A DNA stretch of 64,000 nucleotides, taken from Margaritispora aquatica (Eukaryota > Ascomycota > Leotiomycetes > Helotiales > Discinellaceae). The translations under genes and the position numbers were made by a program. Below the pieces are notes generated by a model. The model was given only the letters and a program-made list of their open reading frames with translations, searched no databases and was not told the origin of the DNA. The stretch is from positions 138,271-202,270 of the forward strand of contig VJWN01000021.1 in the NCBI GenBank assembly GCA_007644065.1. The letters run 5' to 3'. The number at the start of each line of letters is the position of its first letter. The first letter of the stretch is position 1. Shown here in pieces: positions 35,408-46,675 of this stretch.

Positions 35408-36397
35408 CTTCAAGGAATTGAGTTGTTATCAAAGGCAGAAAACCGAAGGTTTGAGCAAGTCGGAGGAGAGCTGAGCAATTGTTGAGATTTTCGTGGAGTG
35501 TTGTGCGCAAACTCGACGTAAGTTTGTCGAAAATCGCGATATGACTTGAGAGTTGCGCAAGAAGAAATATTGCGATCGGAAAGGGTGATTGGTGGTTGTT
35601 CAAATAGTGCAGCATCTGCAAAGGTGAATTCTAAGTCGCTGGCCAAAAAGATGAATCTATATATGGTGTGCTTTGTTTGCGTGAATGCCGAGAGTGTCTC
35701 GCAAAAACTCAACTTCAATGCTCGAAATTCTAGGTCGATTTACTACGAGATAAAGACATATACGCATCACAAAATGCATCAAATGGGTGACTCGCCTTCG
35801 TCAATAGGTACTTAGAACGTCTAAAAGAAACTAGTCAAGGGCTGTAGAGCCTCGGTCATAGTGTCACTACAAAACGCATCGATCAATACCTATCTTTATG
35901 GAGTGCCACCAAGTTATGCGAAAAGACAACTTCATTCCGAAATCTTTCATTACCTGCCAACTATCTATGCTAAGAAGACAAAGCGCCCACATACCAGTTG
36001 CCTGATCTGATATCGTGTAATCTAATGCGACGGACCAAATCGGCAATATCCAGAGAGCCATTCTGCTCTGTGTGCTGTCCATACAAGCACAAAAATGACT
36101 ACGATTGTAAAGCCTAGAGATATTACAAGCTCATCCTGCAGTCTCTAAAGCCCTTTTCCTTTCAAATGTCCGAATGGTGCGAATAACTAACACGCGAAGT
36201 TGACCTTCCAAAACCATCTTCCAATGCTATCTCCCAACTTTGAAGCCAGATCCTCAACCCCGATCCTAAAGAACAGAACACCGAATAACCCTTATTCAGC
36301 CAGAATCGACAAAGAGAGAGCTCTAGAGAATTCCAATGTAAATTCTGTAAGAAATAGCTCAGTCGCATTCTTCGCTTCCAAAGCGTTATTAGAGAGG
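35408..36397. other. Intergenic, no gene seen
   Basis: Upstream DNA of the BTB gene and downstream DNA of the CTD-like pseudogene. Short ORFs only. Confidence 0.4.
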
Positions 36398-37424
36398 TCA
36401 GAAGGGTTTGTAACTTGGAGAGCCCCGAGAATATGCTGGGGAGCTTGGAGCGGTTCCAGGGCAGCATGGCGCGTATGCTGGCGATGCGGGTGTACAATTC
36501 ATCGAATGATCCAAATATCCCGATGATCTTGCTCTGCAGCGAGACAGTTCGGGAACGTGGATAGTCGTAGCAGGAGAGTACAATGACGAAGACGAAGCAA
36601 AGACTGAAGATGATTGAGTCCAGGTTGGAGAGGTTGACATGTAGTCTTGTGAATCCGAGGTATAGCTTGGTGAGCCGGGAGAATAGGTTGGTGAAGTGGA
36701 AGCAGAGCCAAGAAAGGTTTGATCAAACGTCGGGAATGTTGGAGTAAATCCTGGTGAAAGAGCGATGTCCATTGGTGAAGACGGGTAGTAGGATGGCTAA
36801 GGAGAATTATCGTCTGCTGAGTCTCGAGGGAAGTCTGAAGATGCTGAAGAATAAGCTAGGAAGCTTGAGCAATAAGGTGGCGACTTGGGATTGAAGCTTT
36901 CCGAAACAGACATCTCATGTGAAGACATCGGGAGGTTGGGTCCGAAACAGACATCTCATGTGAAGACATCGGGAGGTTGGGTGGCGAATCTTCTGCGAGC
37001 ACTGGCAAGTGAAGAGCAAAATCTGGTCTTGTTGTATATTGAGCCTGTTGAGTTGACAAAGTAACACCATAACGATCCGCACCTACATGATCAGAAAAGG
37101 CATGGCTTCGCTTTCTGCGACCTGCGGCGTTCTCTTCTATTGGCAATCTGCGTTCGTTAGACAACTGAAAGTGGAAGAGATCTCCGTTGTCATGAAATTG
37201 GTAACTTACGTAGGCGAGTTGTGAACTGCAGCTCTATCTCCGATAGCTACAAGTCTGAATTTTAGCTGACCTCGTTCTTCATTGTTACCTAATAATTGAG
37301 CCCAGAGTGGTTCATTGATCTCCTCTTGCATTGGAGTGAAGTGATCAATGTGACGACTGCGTTTCTGTTGATGAAAGTCCTCGCTTTCGTAATCTGCAGA
37401 GCGCTTCTTCGAACGGTAAGCCAT
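36398..37424 (-). pseudogene. Broken gene for a protein with RNA polymerase II CTD-like (Y/S/P) repeats
   Basis: Exon 1, 37424-37210, encodes a basic start (MAYRSKKRSADYES). A 62-nt intron (GTAAGT donor, CTAAC branch, GCAG acceptor) leads to exon 2 from 37147 (LPIEENAAGRRKRSHAF). The frame then breaks inside an exact 41-bp tandem duplication (36901-36982); 41 is not a multiple of three. Discounting one copy, the frame continues to the TGA at 36398 except for one TAG at 36797-36799. The downstream part (36772-36398) is rich in SPxY/YSP units, e.g. TSPTYSPGSPSYTSDS, TPASPAYAP and SSPAYSRGSPSYKPF, resembling degenerate CTD heptads. No other domain is recognisable, so it is not a polymerase subunit. 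The native function is unknown. Confidence 0.65.
36900..36982. repeat. Exact 41-bp tandem duplication
   Basis: Positions 36901-36941 and 36942-36982 are identical, and the match extends one further base to 36900. The flanking bases then differ. The identity suggests a recent event. It lies in the second exon of the CTD-like gene and shifts its frame. Confidence 0.95.
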
Positions 37425-38663
37425 TTTGATGGTGGGAGGGATACAATTTGAGTTACTTTGATGCTATTTGCAATGCGAAATTGTGTAAATAAAGAGATCT
37501 TTTTGTTGCGCGGTTTGATAGACGCTGATGTAGCTATTTTTATTGTAAGGCAGAGTGGCTCGGCACAAAAACCTTAGGGCATCGCGTCCAGATTTATGTT
37601 TTCAAGCTAAAAAGTGAAGTTCTGACAATTTTTGAAGCGCATACAAACATCTGAATTAGACAACACGTCACTCTTATTTTGATCATCAAAAAGCCGAACG
37701 CTTTAAAACGTCAATAACACCGCCGACATAACCAAGTATCTCCTTGGTAAAGGAGCCCTGCTGAGCAATGTAGTATGAATTGCAGATCTCGAGGCGAGGT
37801 AAGACAACGGGCTATGAAAACAAGAAGCTATAGTCTCCTCATACACCTTGAGTTTGTATTTTTCTGGGAACGACATTTAAAATAGAGCTGGCTTTTGAAA
37901 TAATTTCTGCTGCTAACTAGAGCACGGAACCACATGGACAAGCAAAATTCCAAAAGTAGTGCGTGGCTGGATTAAGCCTGGTTGAGTACGATGAGAATCA
38001 CAGTAGAGCGGCTGCACCATGCCATTTTCTCTACCGAAAGAAGCACAATCTATTCACAGAATGGTGATCGCTTCAGAGACAAAACGTAGGTAGCAGCATC
38101 AAAAACAAGACTTGTGTGAGGAATGAGGGAAGAAACAAGAATCAGTTCCACTCTGTTTCTGCTAACTTTCATGTCGTCAACTCTGAATGCAGTGTTGCCT
38201 TGGAATTACTGAAATGAAAATTATCTACGAGGGCACGACTAACTAGCATCAAGTTGGAAGCTTAGAGGACTTGAAAGCTTTGAACTGGTCAAGGCACAAC
38301 TCTGACGTGTCTTAACAGGCCTTCGTCTTCATCTGCTTATGAAGTCAAGGATGGATGACGCGAGACAAGGGACGTAGCAATGCAAGTCTCAATTTTTGAA
38401 TCTAAACTCACCATAGTATAGCTTGAAATACGCAAGGTCGATAACCTGAGCTGTGAAGCAGGTATCTCGAGATCAATTCTAGGAGTGAGGTTAGGATGAG
38501 AACTAATGATACGCGGCTAAATTGTGGGGGGCGCGCGCTTGAACATAGTGGAAACAACGATTCTTGGAACTTCAGTCCATCAGTCCTGCAACTCCTCAAC
38601 AACTTGTTAGTCCAGCATCAATTTCGGAAGCAATACGCTAGCGTACACTATTGAAGTGACAAG
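37425..38663. other. Intergenic between divergent genes, no gene seen
   Basis: 1.2 kb between the CTD-like locus and the ketopantoate reductase gene. Nothing with coding character was recognised. Confidence 0.4.
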
Positions 38664-39779
38664 ATGGCTAGCCAGATCACTACGAGTCTGCGACACTTCA
38701 CAGATGGCGCTGCAATGAGTTCGAAACGCATCCATATTCTGGGCACAGGGAATATAGGGAAGTTATTTGCAAAGGCATTGGCAATCAAACTTCAACCACC
38801 TCCAATTACATTACTCTTGCATCGTGCGAGCCTCCTGAATGCGTGGGAAGAAGCAGGGAAAACGATTGAGATTATTACCGAGGGGCAAAGCAATCGCGAA
38901 GGCACATTTGAAGTAGAAGCAATCCACAATAGCTCGGGACAGAGGCAAGACTCAATTATTGAGAACTTGATCGTTGCAACCAAAACTATACATACTGCCG
39001 TCGCACTGTCAGCAATCAAGCACCGTTTGAACTCTACCTCGACCATTCTCTTTGCACAGAATGGTATGGGTACCGTTGATGAAGTCGAGGAGAAAGTTTT
39101 CCCCAAATCTACGACCCCACCACGATATCTTTCTTGTGTCGTTTCTCATGGTCTTTATACTCAGGGCCCATTTTCATCCGTTCATGCTGGCCAGGGAACT
39201 ATTGCTATCGGCGATGTATACGGTACTGGGGATACACAGTCGTATCTCGAGCAACAAGCTCTCCAGGCTCCCTTATTGTCAGCAAGAGAAGTCTCACCCA
39301 ATGATCTCAAAGTTTTACAACTAGAGAAACTCGTCATGAATGCGATGATAAACCCGCTGACAGTCATCTTCAATCGCCGAAATGGCGAGTTATTCTCAAG
39401 TCCTCCAATCTTACGGCTCATGAATCTATTGCTGTCTGAGGTCAGTCAAGTCATTTGCGCACTGCCTGAGATACAAGTCAATCCGACTCTCCAGGACAGA
39501 TTCTCTACTGCAAGTCTCCACGCGATTGTCCTCCACGTAGCAGATATCACTGCCAAAAATACGAGCTCCATGCTGCAGGATGTACGAGCTAAGAAGGCCA
39601 CGGAAATTGACTATATCAATGGATATATTGTCCAGAATGGACTAGAGCTCAGTATTGACTGTGATAATAATGCGATATTGATAGAGCTTGTAAGAGAAGG
39701 TCAAGTTATCACAGAATCTCAGATCGCACAGCATTTTCCAGATGTTGATTCGATCCATGGTTATCCTCCCCACGAATGA
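38664..39779 (+). CDS. 2-dehydropantoate 2-reductase (ketopantoate reductase) family protein
   Basis: Single exon of 371 aa. The Rossmann motif is HILGTGNIGKLFAKAL at about residues 25-40. It is followed by LLLHRASLL and by the mid-domain segment STILFAQNGMG, which corresponds to the NADP/substrate-binding region of the family. The C-terminal ApbA/PanE domain has LEKLVMNAMINPLT with the conserved Lys and Asn, and the signature SSMLQDVRAKKATEIDYINGYI. The family reduces ketopantoate to pantoate with NADPH in pantothenate and CoA synthesis. Fungi carry several paralogues, so this copy may act on another 2-oxo acid. The upstream ATG gives a plausible 17-residue leader before the alternative start MSSKRIHI. 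Confidence 0.85.
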   Translation: MASQITTSLRHFTDGAAMSSKRIHILGTGNIGKLFAKALAIKLQPPPITLLLHRASLLNAWEEAGKTIEIITEGQSNREGTFEVEAIHNSSGQRQDSIIENLIVATKTIHTAVALSAIKHRLNSTSTILFAQNGMGTVDEVEEKVFPKSTTPPRYLSCVVSHGLYTQGPFSSVHAGQGTIAIGDVYGTGDTQSYLEQQALQAPLLSAREVSPNDLKVLQLEKLVMNAMINPLTVIFNRRNGELFSSPPILRLMNLLLSEVSQVICALPEIQVNPTLQDRFSTASLHAIVLHVADITAKNTSSMLQDVRAKKATEIDYINGYIVQNGLELSIDCDNNAILIELVREGQVITESQIAQHFPDVDSIHGYPPHE

Positions 39780-39985
39780 AGGCTCAGTGGACACCCTGAA
39801 CTCCTGTTGCAAACACCATTCTGACTGTGTTGGACCAAGAATAGTAAGATCTACTTTCTCAACTTTGAATCACCGGTCTCGCGATCCCTGGTATATACAC
39901 CCCCTTGAAGTCGCAAAATTCCACTGAACGCCTTTCCGTTGCAACCAGTCATATTACTCATTATGATGGTTCTATCTATTGCCTA

Positions 39986-42616
39986 TTATACTAGTGTAAT
40001 GACAAATCTCTGCTCGGGATATTCCCGGTCATAAAGCTCCTCAGCACAGAGAGATGCGGCCGTTGCGCGTCCACGACCTTCATTTTCCAATTCGGCACTA
40101 AGCCGATATCCAGCCTCTGTAGGAACTCGATAGAAGAAGTATCCAATTCGGTGAAACACCGACTTGAGTCCCTCGACTTCTTCAATAGCAATGCCGTTTA
40201 TCTGCTCGTGTATATGATCGACCAACGGCAACAGATATGCTGGTCTTGTGACTTCGTCGTCGGTATCGAAGATGATACCTGTCATTCTTCTGGCTAGAAA
40301 TATGTAGGAAATCCCATCCTTGTTTCTAGCTTTTCGCTCGACTTTGAAGGGGTCGAGAGGAACAAGCGCTGAACATGCTAGTTTGATAGTCCCAGCAGAA
40401 ATTTGGCCAAAGAGGTCCTTTCCAGATGGAGTTGTGTGGGCGTCGAGAATTCGGGCAAGTGGAAGTACAGGCGCATCTTTAGATGTGATAGTCATTTCGC
40501 AATCTAGTGATGCCCAAGACCTTTAGATGCGAATATCAGCTGGTAAATTTCAGATATCCAAAAGTAAATAGGCAAAAATGAAGAGGAGAGAAGCTGATCT
40601 CTTTCACTGTGATATATGAAATCCTCGAACGTACCACGTCGGAGCGATATATGGAGAGTATCGCGGGTGAATATGCGGTTTGTTAATGGAAACCGTGTTT
40701 CTGGACCAGCACAGCTGGTCAACCAGATTCTCTCTCCACATCCCTGCCAAATACTGGTCTTGATTCTGATTTTGAGCCTGTCGAGCGAGACCAGCCAACG
40801 CTACCAGCTTGTCGCTTGGGAACGTAAGATTGGCTGCTGAATATTTCATCACAATATCGTACCAGGCTTTCTTCCTTCCTTCATAAGAGTCCAACCCCTC
40901 TGGCCACGCCTCAGATGCGAATTTTGAGTCACATTCCCAGAAGATTCCCAAGGGGCTGAAGAATATCGTCCGTGGTGCTAATATTCTCTCTTGTAACGCC
41001 CCTACTCGAATGCCGATTAGCTCAAGATTTCAGATTTACTGATTACATATAAAGCTAGGAATGAAGCACCTCGGAGCTGGAACAACTTTCTGACCAAATG
41101 TTGTGTGCGATATTGATATCTCGGTTGGGATGACTCTGCCACAGAAAGGATTTTAAAGACTTACATGCCCTACTGGACAGATGACTACGGTCCACAAATG
41201 TTTCAAACTGAGCCATTTTCCTTATGATGAACTTGTGTGCGACCCCGGAAGAAGTTATAGAGCCATGTACATTTACTTTTTGACATAATCCGGGTTGTGC
41301 AAGTTGGCAGCCTCCACGACCATCGGACGATGATGCCGCTGCTAAGTTGATAGTCGAGTTTCCGTATACACTAGTGGAAGAAAATGGAGTTAGACTAAAT
41401 TTCAATGTTAAGGAATAGCTAACTTTTGGCGACGCAGTCGGGATTTATCTAGGGGAACACACTGCAAGCTAGTTGAAAAGATTAACACTAGAGGAGTGTG
41501 GCACTTACTCGCACATCAGTGAAGCTTCCTTTTCCCAGTCTTCAGGTGAGTCTTGAATGATGCATAGAGAGTCTATCCATAGGTAATGTATGCCAAGTTG
41601 TTGTGTGACAGAAATTGCGTCTTGAAATGTTTTGGGGAGATTCTCAACTGGAATTTTCATCTCAAATTCCTTCTGTGTGTTCTTAGTCAATCGTAAGAAC
41701 TTGTACATACCCCAGCAATGACTGAGGGTCGCGTATCTGGGACAGCCTTCCAAATTTTTTGACTTGATAAGCTTGAGATTGGCACCATCAAGAGCAAGGA
41801 ACCTTGTTGGCAGCTGGTGAGATGACCTCCGGTCGCATGAGCTGTGGGTAGCAAGACATGCAGAAAGCCACTGTTTTGCAAGCTCAAATGGTTCAGCTTC
41901 ATCTTGTGGTGGTACTGGTAGAGACAATGGCACACGAGTCTCGGAGAAGAATGCTTTGACAGATGAGTGCTCGGTTCAAATCAGCATTTGGGGCAAGACT
42001 CACATTGACTGCCATCTTGTATCTCTGCTACAAGGAATTCGTCTAATAGTATTTTACTGTAAACGTGATTCCCCGCCTTGAATAAGAAACGAATAACTTG
42101 TGAAGTTTGGGCACGGAAGGTCAATTCATGTGATAGTTTTTTTCCGAGATAGAATAGTCGATGCTGAAATTTCTGGTACTTGATCAAGTCGGCGCCATAC
42201 GGCCTCTTGACACCAGGCTGCATTATTATGTCGCAAAGTTTACAGCCCGCTCGACGAGATGCTTCCCACTCGCAGTAATCATTGTAATGGGATTTTGTGA
42301 CTTGTCCAACATCTGGCAACTTTTCGGCATCACCGCCGACGTATGGCGCTAGAATACTAATAAAATCCTGGCACTTTGGACAGTGTCCGTCAGTGGATAA
42401 CTGCACGGAAAGCTTTTGTCTCTCAATCTCTGCCTCGATAGCTTCCATATTAAGTGTGTCATCTTCGACAACTTTCAACCATGGTGGGTCTCTTTCATCT
42501 CCGAGGTCCAGAGGCTCAGAATTGTCATATTCATTGAACCAATTCTCAAGAGAGCATTGTGTTCTGATGACTCCGAAGCGATGAACTATTTCCACTTTTG
42601 CGACGCTTGAGGCCAT
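39986..42616 (-). CDS. HET (heterokaryon incompatibility) domain protein
   Basis: Five exons: 42616-42004, 41953-41509, 41370-41070, 41020-40635, 40520-39986, giving 759 aa. Introns are 50, 138, 49 and 114 nt. The N-terminal 200 residues include paired cysteines (HCPKC, GCKLC), common before HET domains. The HET core has YATLSHCWG, LPKTFQDAISVTQQLGIHYLWIDSLCIIQDS, VYGNSTINLAAASSSDGRGGC and LQERILAPRTIFF. FWECDSKFASE and APTWSWASLDCE follow, as is usual. In place of the usual RGWALQE the sequence reads RVGALQE. HET proteins trigger or modulate non-self recognition and cell death in filamentous fungi; no NACHT, TPR or ankyrin partner domain is present. The gene looks intact; the junction at 41070/41020 is the least certain. 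Confidence 0.85.
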
Positions 42617-42884
42617 TTAGAAGGATTCGACCTGCGATATTTTCGATTGGCCTGGTGTCGTTGCAGGTCATGAGATACTCGGTGGTGGGAGCATGAAGCT
42701 TTTGGTAGCAAAGTCCGGCGATCCTTTCCACAGGGACGAGATTAGGCTGCATTGAACACCAGATTGTGACACTTGTAGCCGAGGCAGTGCAGCGCAGGAG
42801 ACCAATCGAGAACCATCGTCAGCCTTGATCGACAGAAGCTTAGGGTTGCATGTACTTTTATTTCTTTTATCTATCTACTTCAAA

Positions 42885-43729
42885 TATTACGGCCACTAAC
42901 TTACGCCAAGCGTCAATACGACGAACTCATACGGCTCTCACTCCTGGGATACAGCATTCTCACGTCTTCTGGAGACTTAGGTGTCGCTTGATCACCATTC
43001 TCAGACTTCCCATCATGTCTAGGGCCAGAAGATACCATCTTCCAGTCCGGCGGCTTCCTCGACTGCCCGTACATTACTGCTGTCGATGCCACGATTCTGT
43101 ATCCAGTTCAAACCGTCAAAGATCTAGAGAGCGCGATGCATGTTGACTTTGGTCGACGCTGCCCCAATTTCAGCTCTCCTGGCGGCTTCAGCAATGAGTT
43201 TTTGCAACCTCTTTATCAGAAAGGCGCGGTTAAGAAGTAATTCGAGCGTGAGAAGGAGGGGTATCCTACTTATTCGGAACTTGGCGCGAACTTCAATAAG
43301 AACAAGGGGCTGTATAACAAGATTGAACGAGTGTATCCAGATATTTCTGCCAATGGGACATTTTCCCGCTGTACAATATGCTAGATATCTATCATGCTTC
43401 GAGAACGAGCACGGCTACCCAATCTTTGCCAGTATACTGAATCTGGTATGAACTCTTTTCGTCCTCACTGTTGGATGCCACTAACATTGCCCTAGGTTAA
43501 CGAGGAGAATTTAGCCGTTGGCAAGAGCGCATTTACATTTGCCAACCCTGATTTTTTGACTGACATCAAGAACGGGTCGAGCTTCAGGTGCGGATCTCAG
43601 GGGTGAGTCTCGTTGCTACACTCCTTTGAAGGGCTACAATTACTGAAAGGCCACATATGGGATCCAGTGACTGGTCTTGGGACACCGAATTATCCAAAAA
43701 TGCCAGAGCTGTTTTTATCTCTGCCCTAA
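42885..43729 (+). pseudogene. Sedolisin (S53, tripeptidyl-peptidase-like) protease, 3' half, inactivated
   Basis: Recognisable family blocks occur in order: YAKRQYDEL, ILTSSGDLGVA followed by TGA, CPYITAVDAT, FSSPGGFSNEFL, PLYQKGAVKK followed by TAA, YPDISANGTF, PIFASILNLVNEENLAVGKS, FTFANPDFL, TDIKNGSS and DPVTGLGTPNYPKM, ending at TAA 43727-43729. Two introns are still visible (about 43448-43496 and 43602-43650). The catalytic Ser motif (G-T-S-x-x-x-P) is split by a frame change: TSTAT is read in one frame and PIFAS in another. With two internal stops and this shift the copy is dead. The N-terminal propeptide and first half of the catalytic domain are missing upstream, where the HET gene begins. 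Live members are secreted acid proteases. Confidence 0.85.
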
Positions 43730-44202
43730 TTTTTTGGGGACTTAAATCAACGTATTAGACCTGCCTGAACCTCCGCATCTCTGATAATGTTGATTCAGAT
43801 GAAGGCATTGAGCAGTTGGAAAATTGAGTGCTTGTTCGTTTACTTTGAATTAGTTATAATGAAAGAACCATACAGTCATAAGATTCAAAGTTTAAATGGA
43901 GATGATAAAGTTTGACGACCGTCATGTTCGAACTTCGTCCATTGAGAACAAAGGTTCAGGTTCTGAAAGACCACACAGTTCGCTGTCACAGATTAGTCTA
44001 ATTTCGGTAAATGTTTTGATTCAAAATCATACTACTACAATTGCTACTTGTGCAAGAAACGCACACACACACACACATCAAGCTCCAGAAGCTGCCAACC
44101 ATCTCCTTCATATAAGAGAAGCCAACTACCTCCCTCTGATACCAAAAGACCTATCTCTCCAATCCAACCCCTCTTTCCATCTCCTCCTCACTCTCGACTC
44201 CC
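43730..44202. other. Intergenic, no gene seen
   Basis: Contains a short (AC)n-like tract near 44060-44074. No gene was recognised. Confidence 0.4.
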
Positions 44203-44523
44203 TCACCAACCACGCCATTTCCCATCCTCCCTCAGCGCCCCCCAGAGCGCAAACAAATCTTCAGGATGCATAGACGCCCACACCTCCGGCACAAGCGGCA
44301 AGACCTCCTCCAGTGTATCGTCTGCTTCGACGGCTTGTTTTACCGCAAGGGCAGAAAGATACCAGCCTTCAAGCTCCTCGAGACCTGGTCGATATGCCGG
44401 TGAGGTGGTTTGTCGAGACGGGAGAAGTGAGTGGATGTAGTAGATGATGATACTGCAGGTAAGGATTGAGAAGACGATGGTGATTATTAGGTAGAGGTTC
44501 TGGAGTTGTATTAGGGATGTCAT
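44203..44523 (-). CDS. Small membrane-anchored hypothetical protein
   Basis: Single ORF of 106 aa with ATG at 44523. Residues 9-32 (LYLIITIVFSILTCSIIIYYI region) form one strong hydrophobic helix, followed by a soluble acidic tail with many Leu and Glu (GLEELEGWYLSALAVKQAVE). No family recognised. The gene-like composition (hydrophobic segment then amphipathic helices) supports it, but the length is small and there is no homology evidence. Confidence 0.4.
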   Translation of the reverse strand: MTSLIQLQNLYLIITIVFSILTCSIIIYYIHSLLPSRQTTSPAYRPGLEELEGWYLSALAVKQAVEADDTLEEVLPLVPEVWASMHPEDLFALWGALREDGKWRGW

Positions 44524-45007
44524 TGTGGTGGGTTGATGGTTGGTAGTGAGCGGCGAGTGCTAATTCTTTTGAGATTTGAATGTAGGGGTTGACTGTGAAT
44601 TGGACGATGATAACGAGGACACAAAGCTTATGGTCCTTAAGCTTATGAGGGAGATGGGTCAATTCAAACTTTATTCGAAGCTATTGTCGCTCTCTTTGTT
44701 CTTGGTCTGTTCACAGTAAACGATACTAGCATCTAGCAGCTTTGTTCTTGCTTCCTACCCCTGGAATAAGCGAGGGACAAGGCCGTGTCCATGTTGTGCT
44801 TTCAGAACAACACATGAAACCTACATGATAACAGCATAATGTGCTACTATATAAGTGCTTCTCCCACGAGTAAGATTTTCAAGGTATTCTACCATTCAGT
44901 TTCTGAATATCGAAAGCACCAATAGCTAGCTAACAACCAAAGACTAACCATAGCAGCGCCAGCACAACAACCCACGATTCCAAACCACCAGCAAAGACCA
45001 ATTCAAA
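44524..45007. promoter_or_regulatory. Divergent intergenic region with TATA-like element
   Basis: A TATA-like sequence (tatataag) lies near 44849-44858, about 150 bp upstream of the ATG at 45008. A C/A-rich leader precedes that ATG. This is the best support for transcription of the small ORF to the right. Confidence 0.35.
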
Positions 45008-45307
45008 ATGTCCTTCCCAAGCTCCCCATGCACATGCGCACCACCACCACCACCATCCCCCCTAATAACTTCCTCGCCCTCCACAGATGCCCCTTTCTTC
45101 CGCAACCTCTCGCACGTGATCTCTCCATCCCTAGAAATAGCTTCATTGTCGTCCTCTAGCTCTAGCGTTGATTCAGAACAAGCGTGGATGGAGACGCATA
45201 CGAGAATTTATGGCGCTGAGGTGGCGGGTAGTTATCGTGGGTGTAATGGCAATAGGGATGGCGATGGCGATGGGGAGGACTTGGATTTTTTGGGAGTTTT
45301 TGGCTGA
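45008..45307 (+). CDS. Small Ser/Pro-rich hypothetical protein
   Basis: ORF of 99 aa starting with MSFPSSPCTCAPPPPPSP, then a Ser-rich middle and a Gly/Asp-rich tail (RDGDGDGEDLDF). No family recognised. The TATA-like box and C/A-rich leader upstream support a transcript, but the coding frame is uncertain and could be an exon of a larger gene or spurious. Confidence 0.3.
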   Translation: MSFPSSPCTCAPPPPPSPLITSSPSTDAPFFRNLSHVISPSLEIASLSSSSSSVDSEQAWMETHTRIYGAEVAGSYRGCNGNRDGDGDGEDLDFLGVFG

Positions 45308-45496
45308 TTTGGACGGTTTTGAGGAAGTGGTTTTTGTTGATGATGGAAGGCTATGGGGTGAGAATAGAAGTAGAAGGGAGTTAATGATGCTACTGTAAGT
45401 TTCTCCTCCAATTTTCCTTGTGTATTCCGTGTTATGATGGTATCAGGATGGATGGAGCATTGATTATAGAAAATAAAAGGATGCCAACCATGCTTA

Positions 45497-46672
45497 CCCT
45501 ACTAAAGCAGGTTCGTTATATATTATAACCAAATTTACTATAACTAGCGGCGATCTCGTTATAATATATAGTGATTCGGTTTCGAGTATAACGAGGTTTT
45601 ATAAGTAGATTTTTACTTCGTTATAATTAATAGTAAGGACAACTATACTACGATTTTAATAGTATATCTTACTATACTTTATAACGGCTTTGTTATATAG
45701 TATAGATATACGTATAGATATCGTATCCGGATTCTTTATATAATATAAAATAGATAATACCCGGATATTTTACTACTCTATTGCCCTTTATTCCCCTTAT
45801 TCCCCTTATTCTTTTTCTTTATTCTCTTTTGAATTCGTTCTCTTATAGATCCAAAGGTAGGTAGCAGATCTAGTAGATCCAAAGGTAGGTTAGGAGTAGA
45901 TCTACAGGTAGTATATAGATCAGAGTGGCCAATAAGCAAGCCAGTTAATCAGCTAGCTTATAAGCTACGCCAAGAAGCCTATTAGCTTAAGAGTTAATTT
46001 ATATTAGCAAGTAAGCGTAGTATTCCTCCGCTAATAGGCTAGCTTCTAAGTTTAAAGGTTAATTTTTATAGTTTTCGAAGTCTATTTATAGTTAAATAAA
46101 GCTCTTTTATTAGTCGAAATCGACGAGTTTTTAATTATACTTTTCGCTTCTACCTTAGTTATATAATATAAGATTTATATTATTATAGTGTAAAGTTTTA
46201 TAAATTTTATACCTTAATTTTATACTTTTATACTCTATATAATTAATTATAACTAAGGATATTATTATATTCTTCGCTATTAGCGAGCTTATAAGCCGCT
46301 GTTAGTAAGTTAACGAAGATTCTTAATTATATCAGCGAGTTAGCTATAAGTTCCTCTCGCTAATTAGCTGACTAACTGACTTATTGGCCACTCTGATATA
46401 GATCGTAGATAGATTCGTAAATAGATTCGTAGATAGATTCGTAGATTCCTAGGGTTTTAAACTTATAGTAAAAGTCGTTGTTTTTAATAATAATACCGTT
46501 ATAAAATATAATAAAGATATATAACGAAGTCCGAAAAGTAGCTATAAAAAAAGTCGAATTTCGTTATAATTAATAGTAAGTACCGTTATAAATAGTTAAA
46601 ATTCCCGTTGCTTTTTATAACGATCGTAATAGTAATATTTCTATATATTATAACGAATCTACTTCCGTAGGG
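45497..46672. mobile_element. AT-rich non-autonomous DNA transposon with TTA target duplication
   Basis: The left end begins CCCTACTAAAGCAGGTTCGT and the right end, read on the other strand, begins CCCTACGGAAGTAGATTCGT. These are imperfect inverted repeats continuing with TTATA. The element is flanked on each side by TTA, the duplication expected of PIF/Harbinger-type insertion; a TA duplication with one unmatched base is an alternative. The interior is AT-rich, has no coding frame, and contains a second element at 45921-46395. Superfamily assignment is inference from the duplication alone. Confidence 0.65.
45921..46395. mobile_element. hAT-like MITE nested in the TTA element
   Basis: The 475-bp element starts CAGAGTGGCCAATAAG and ends in the exact complement of these 16 bases, with further imperfect inverted repeat inward. 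It is flanked by a perfect 8-bp direct repeat, atatagat, at 45913-45920 and 46396-46403. An 8-bp duplication with CAG-starting inverted ends is diagnostic for the hAT superfamily. There is no transposase, so it is a miniature element moved in trans. Confidence 0.85.
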
Positions 46673-46675
46673 TTA

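Noticed and set aside
36398..36772. RNA polymerase II large subunit fragment suggested by CTD-like repeats
   Set aside because: No polymerase domain is nearby and the repeats are degenerate and embedded in an unrelated basic protein frame.
42546..42752. Possible extra upstream exon for the HET gene
   Set aside because: The frame overlaps the HET start in another frame with no convincing splice junction, and the ATG at 42616 already gives a normal HET N-terminus.
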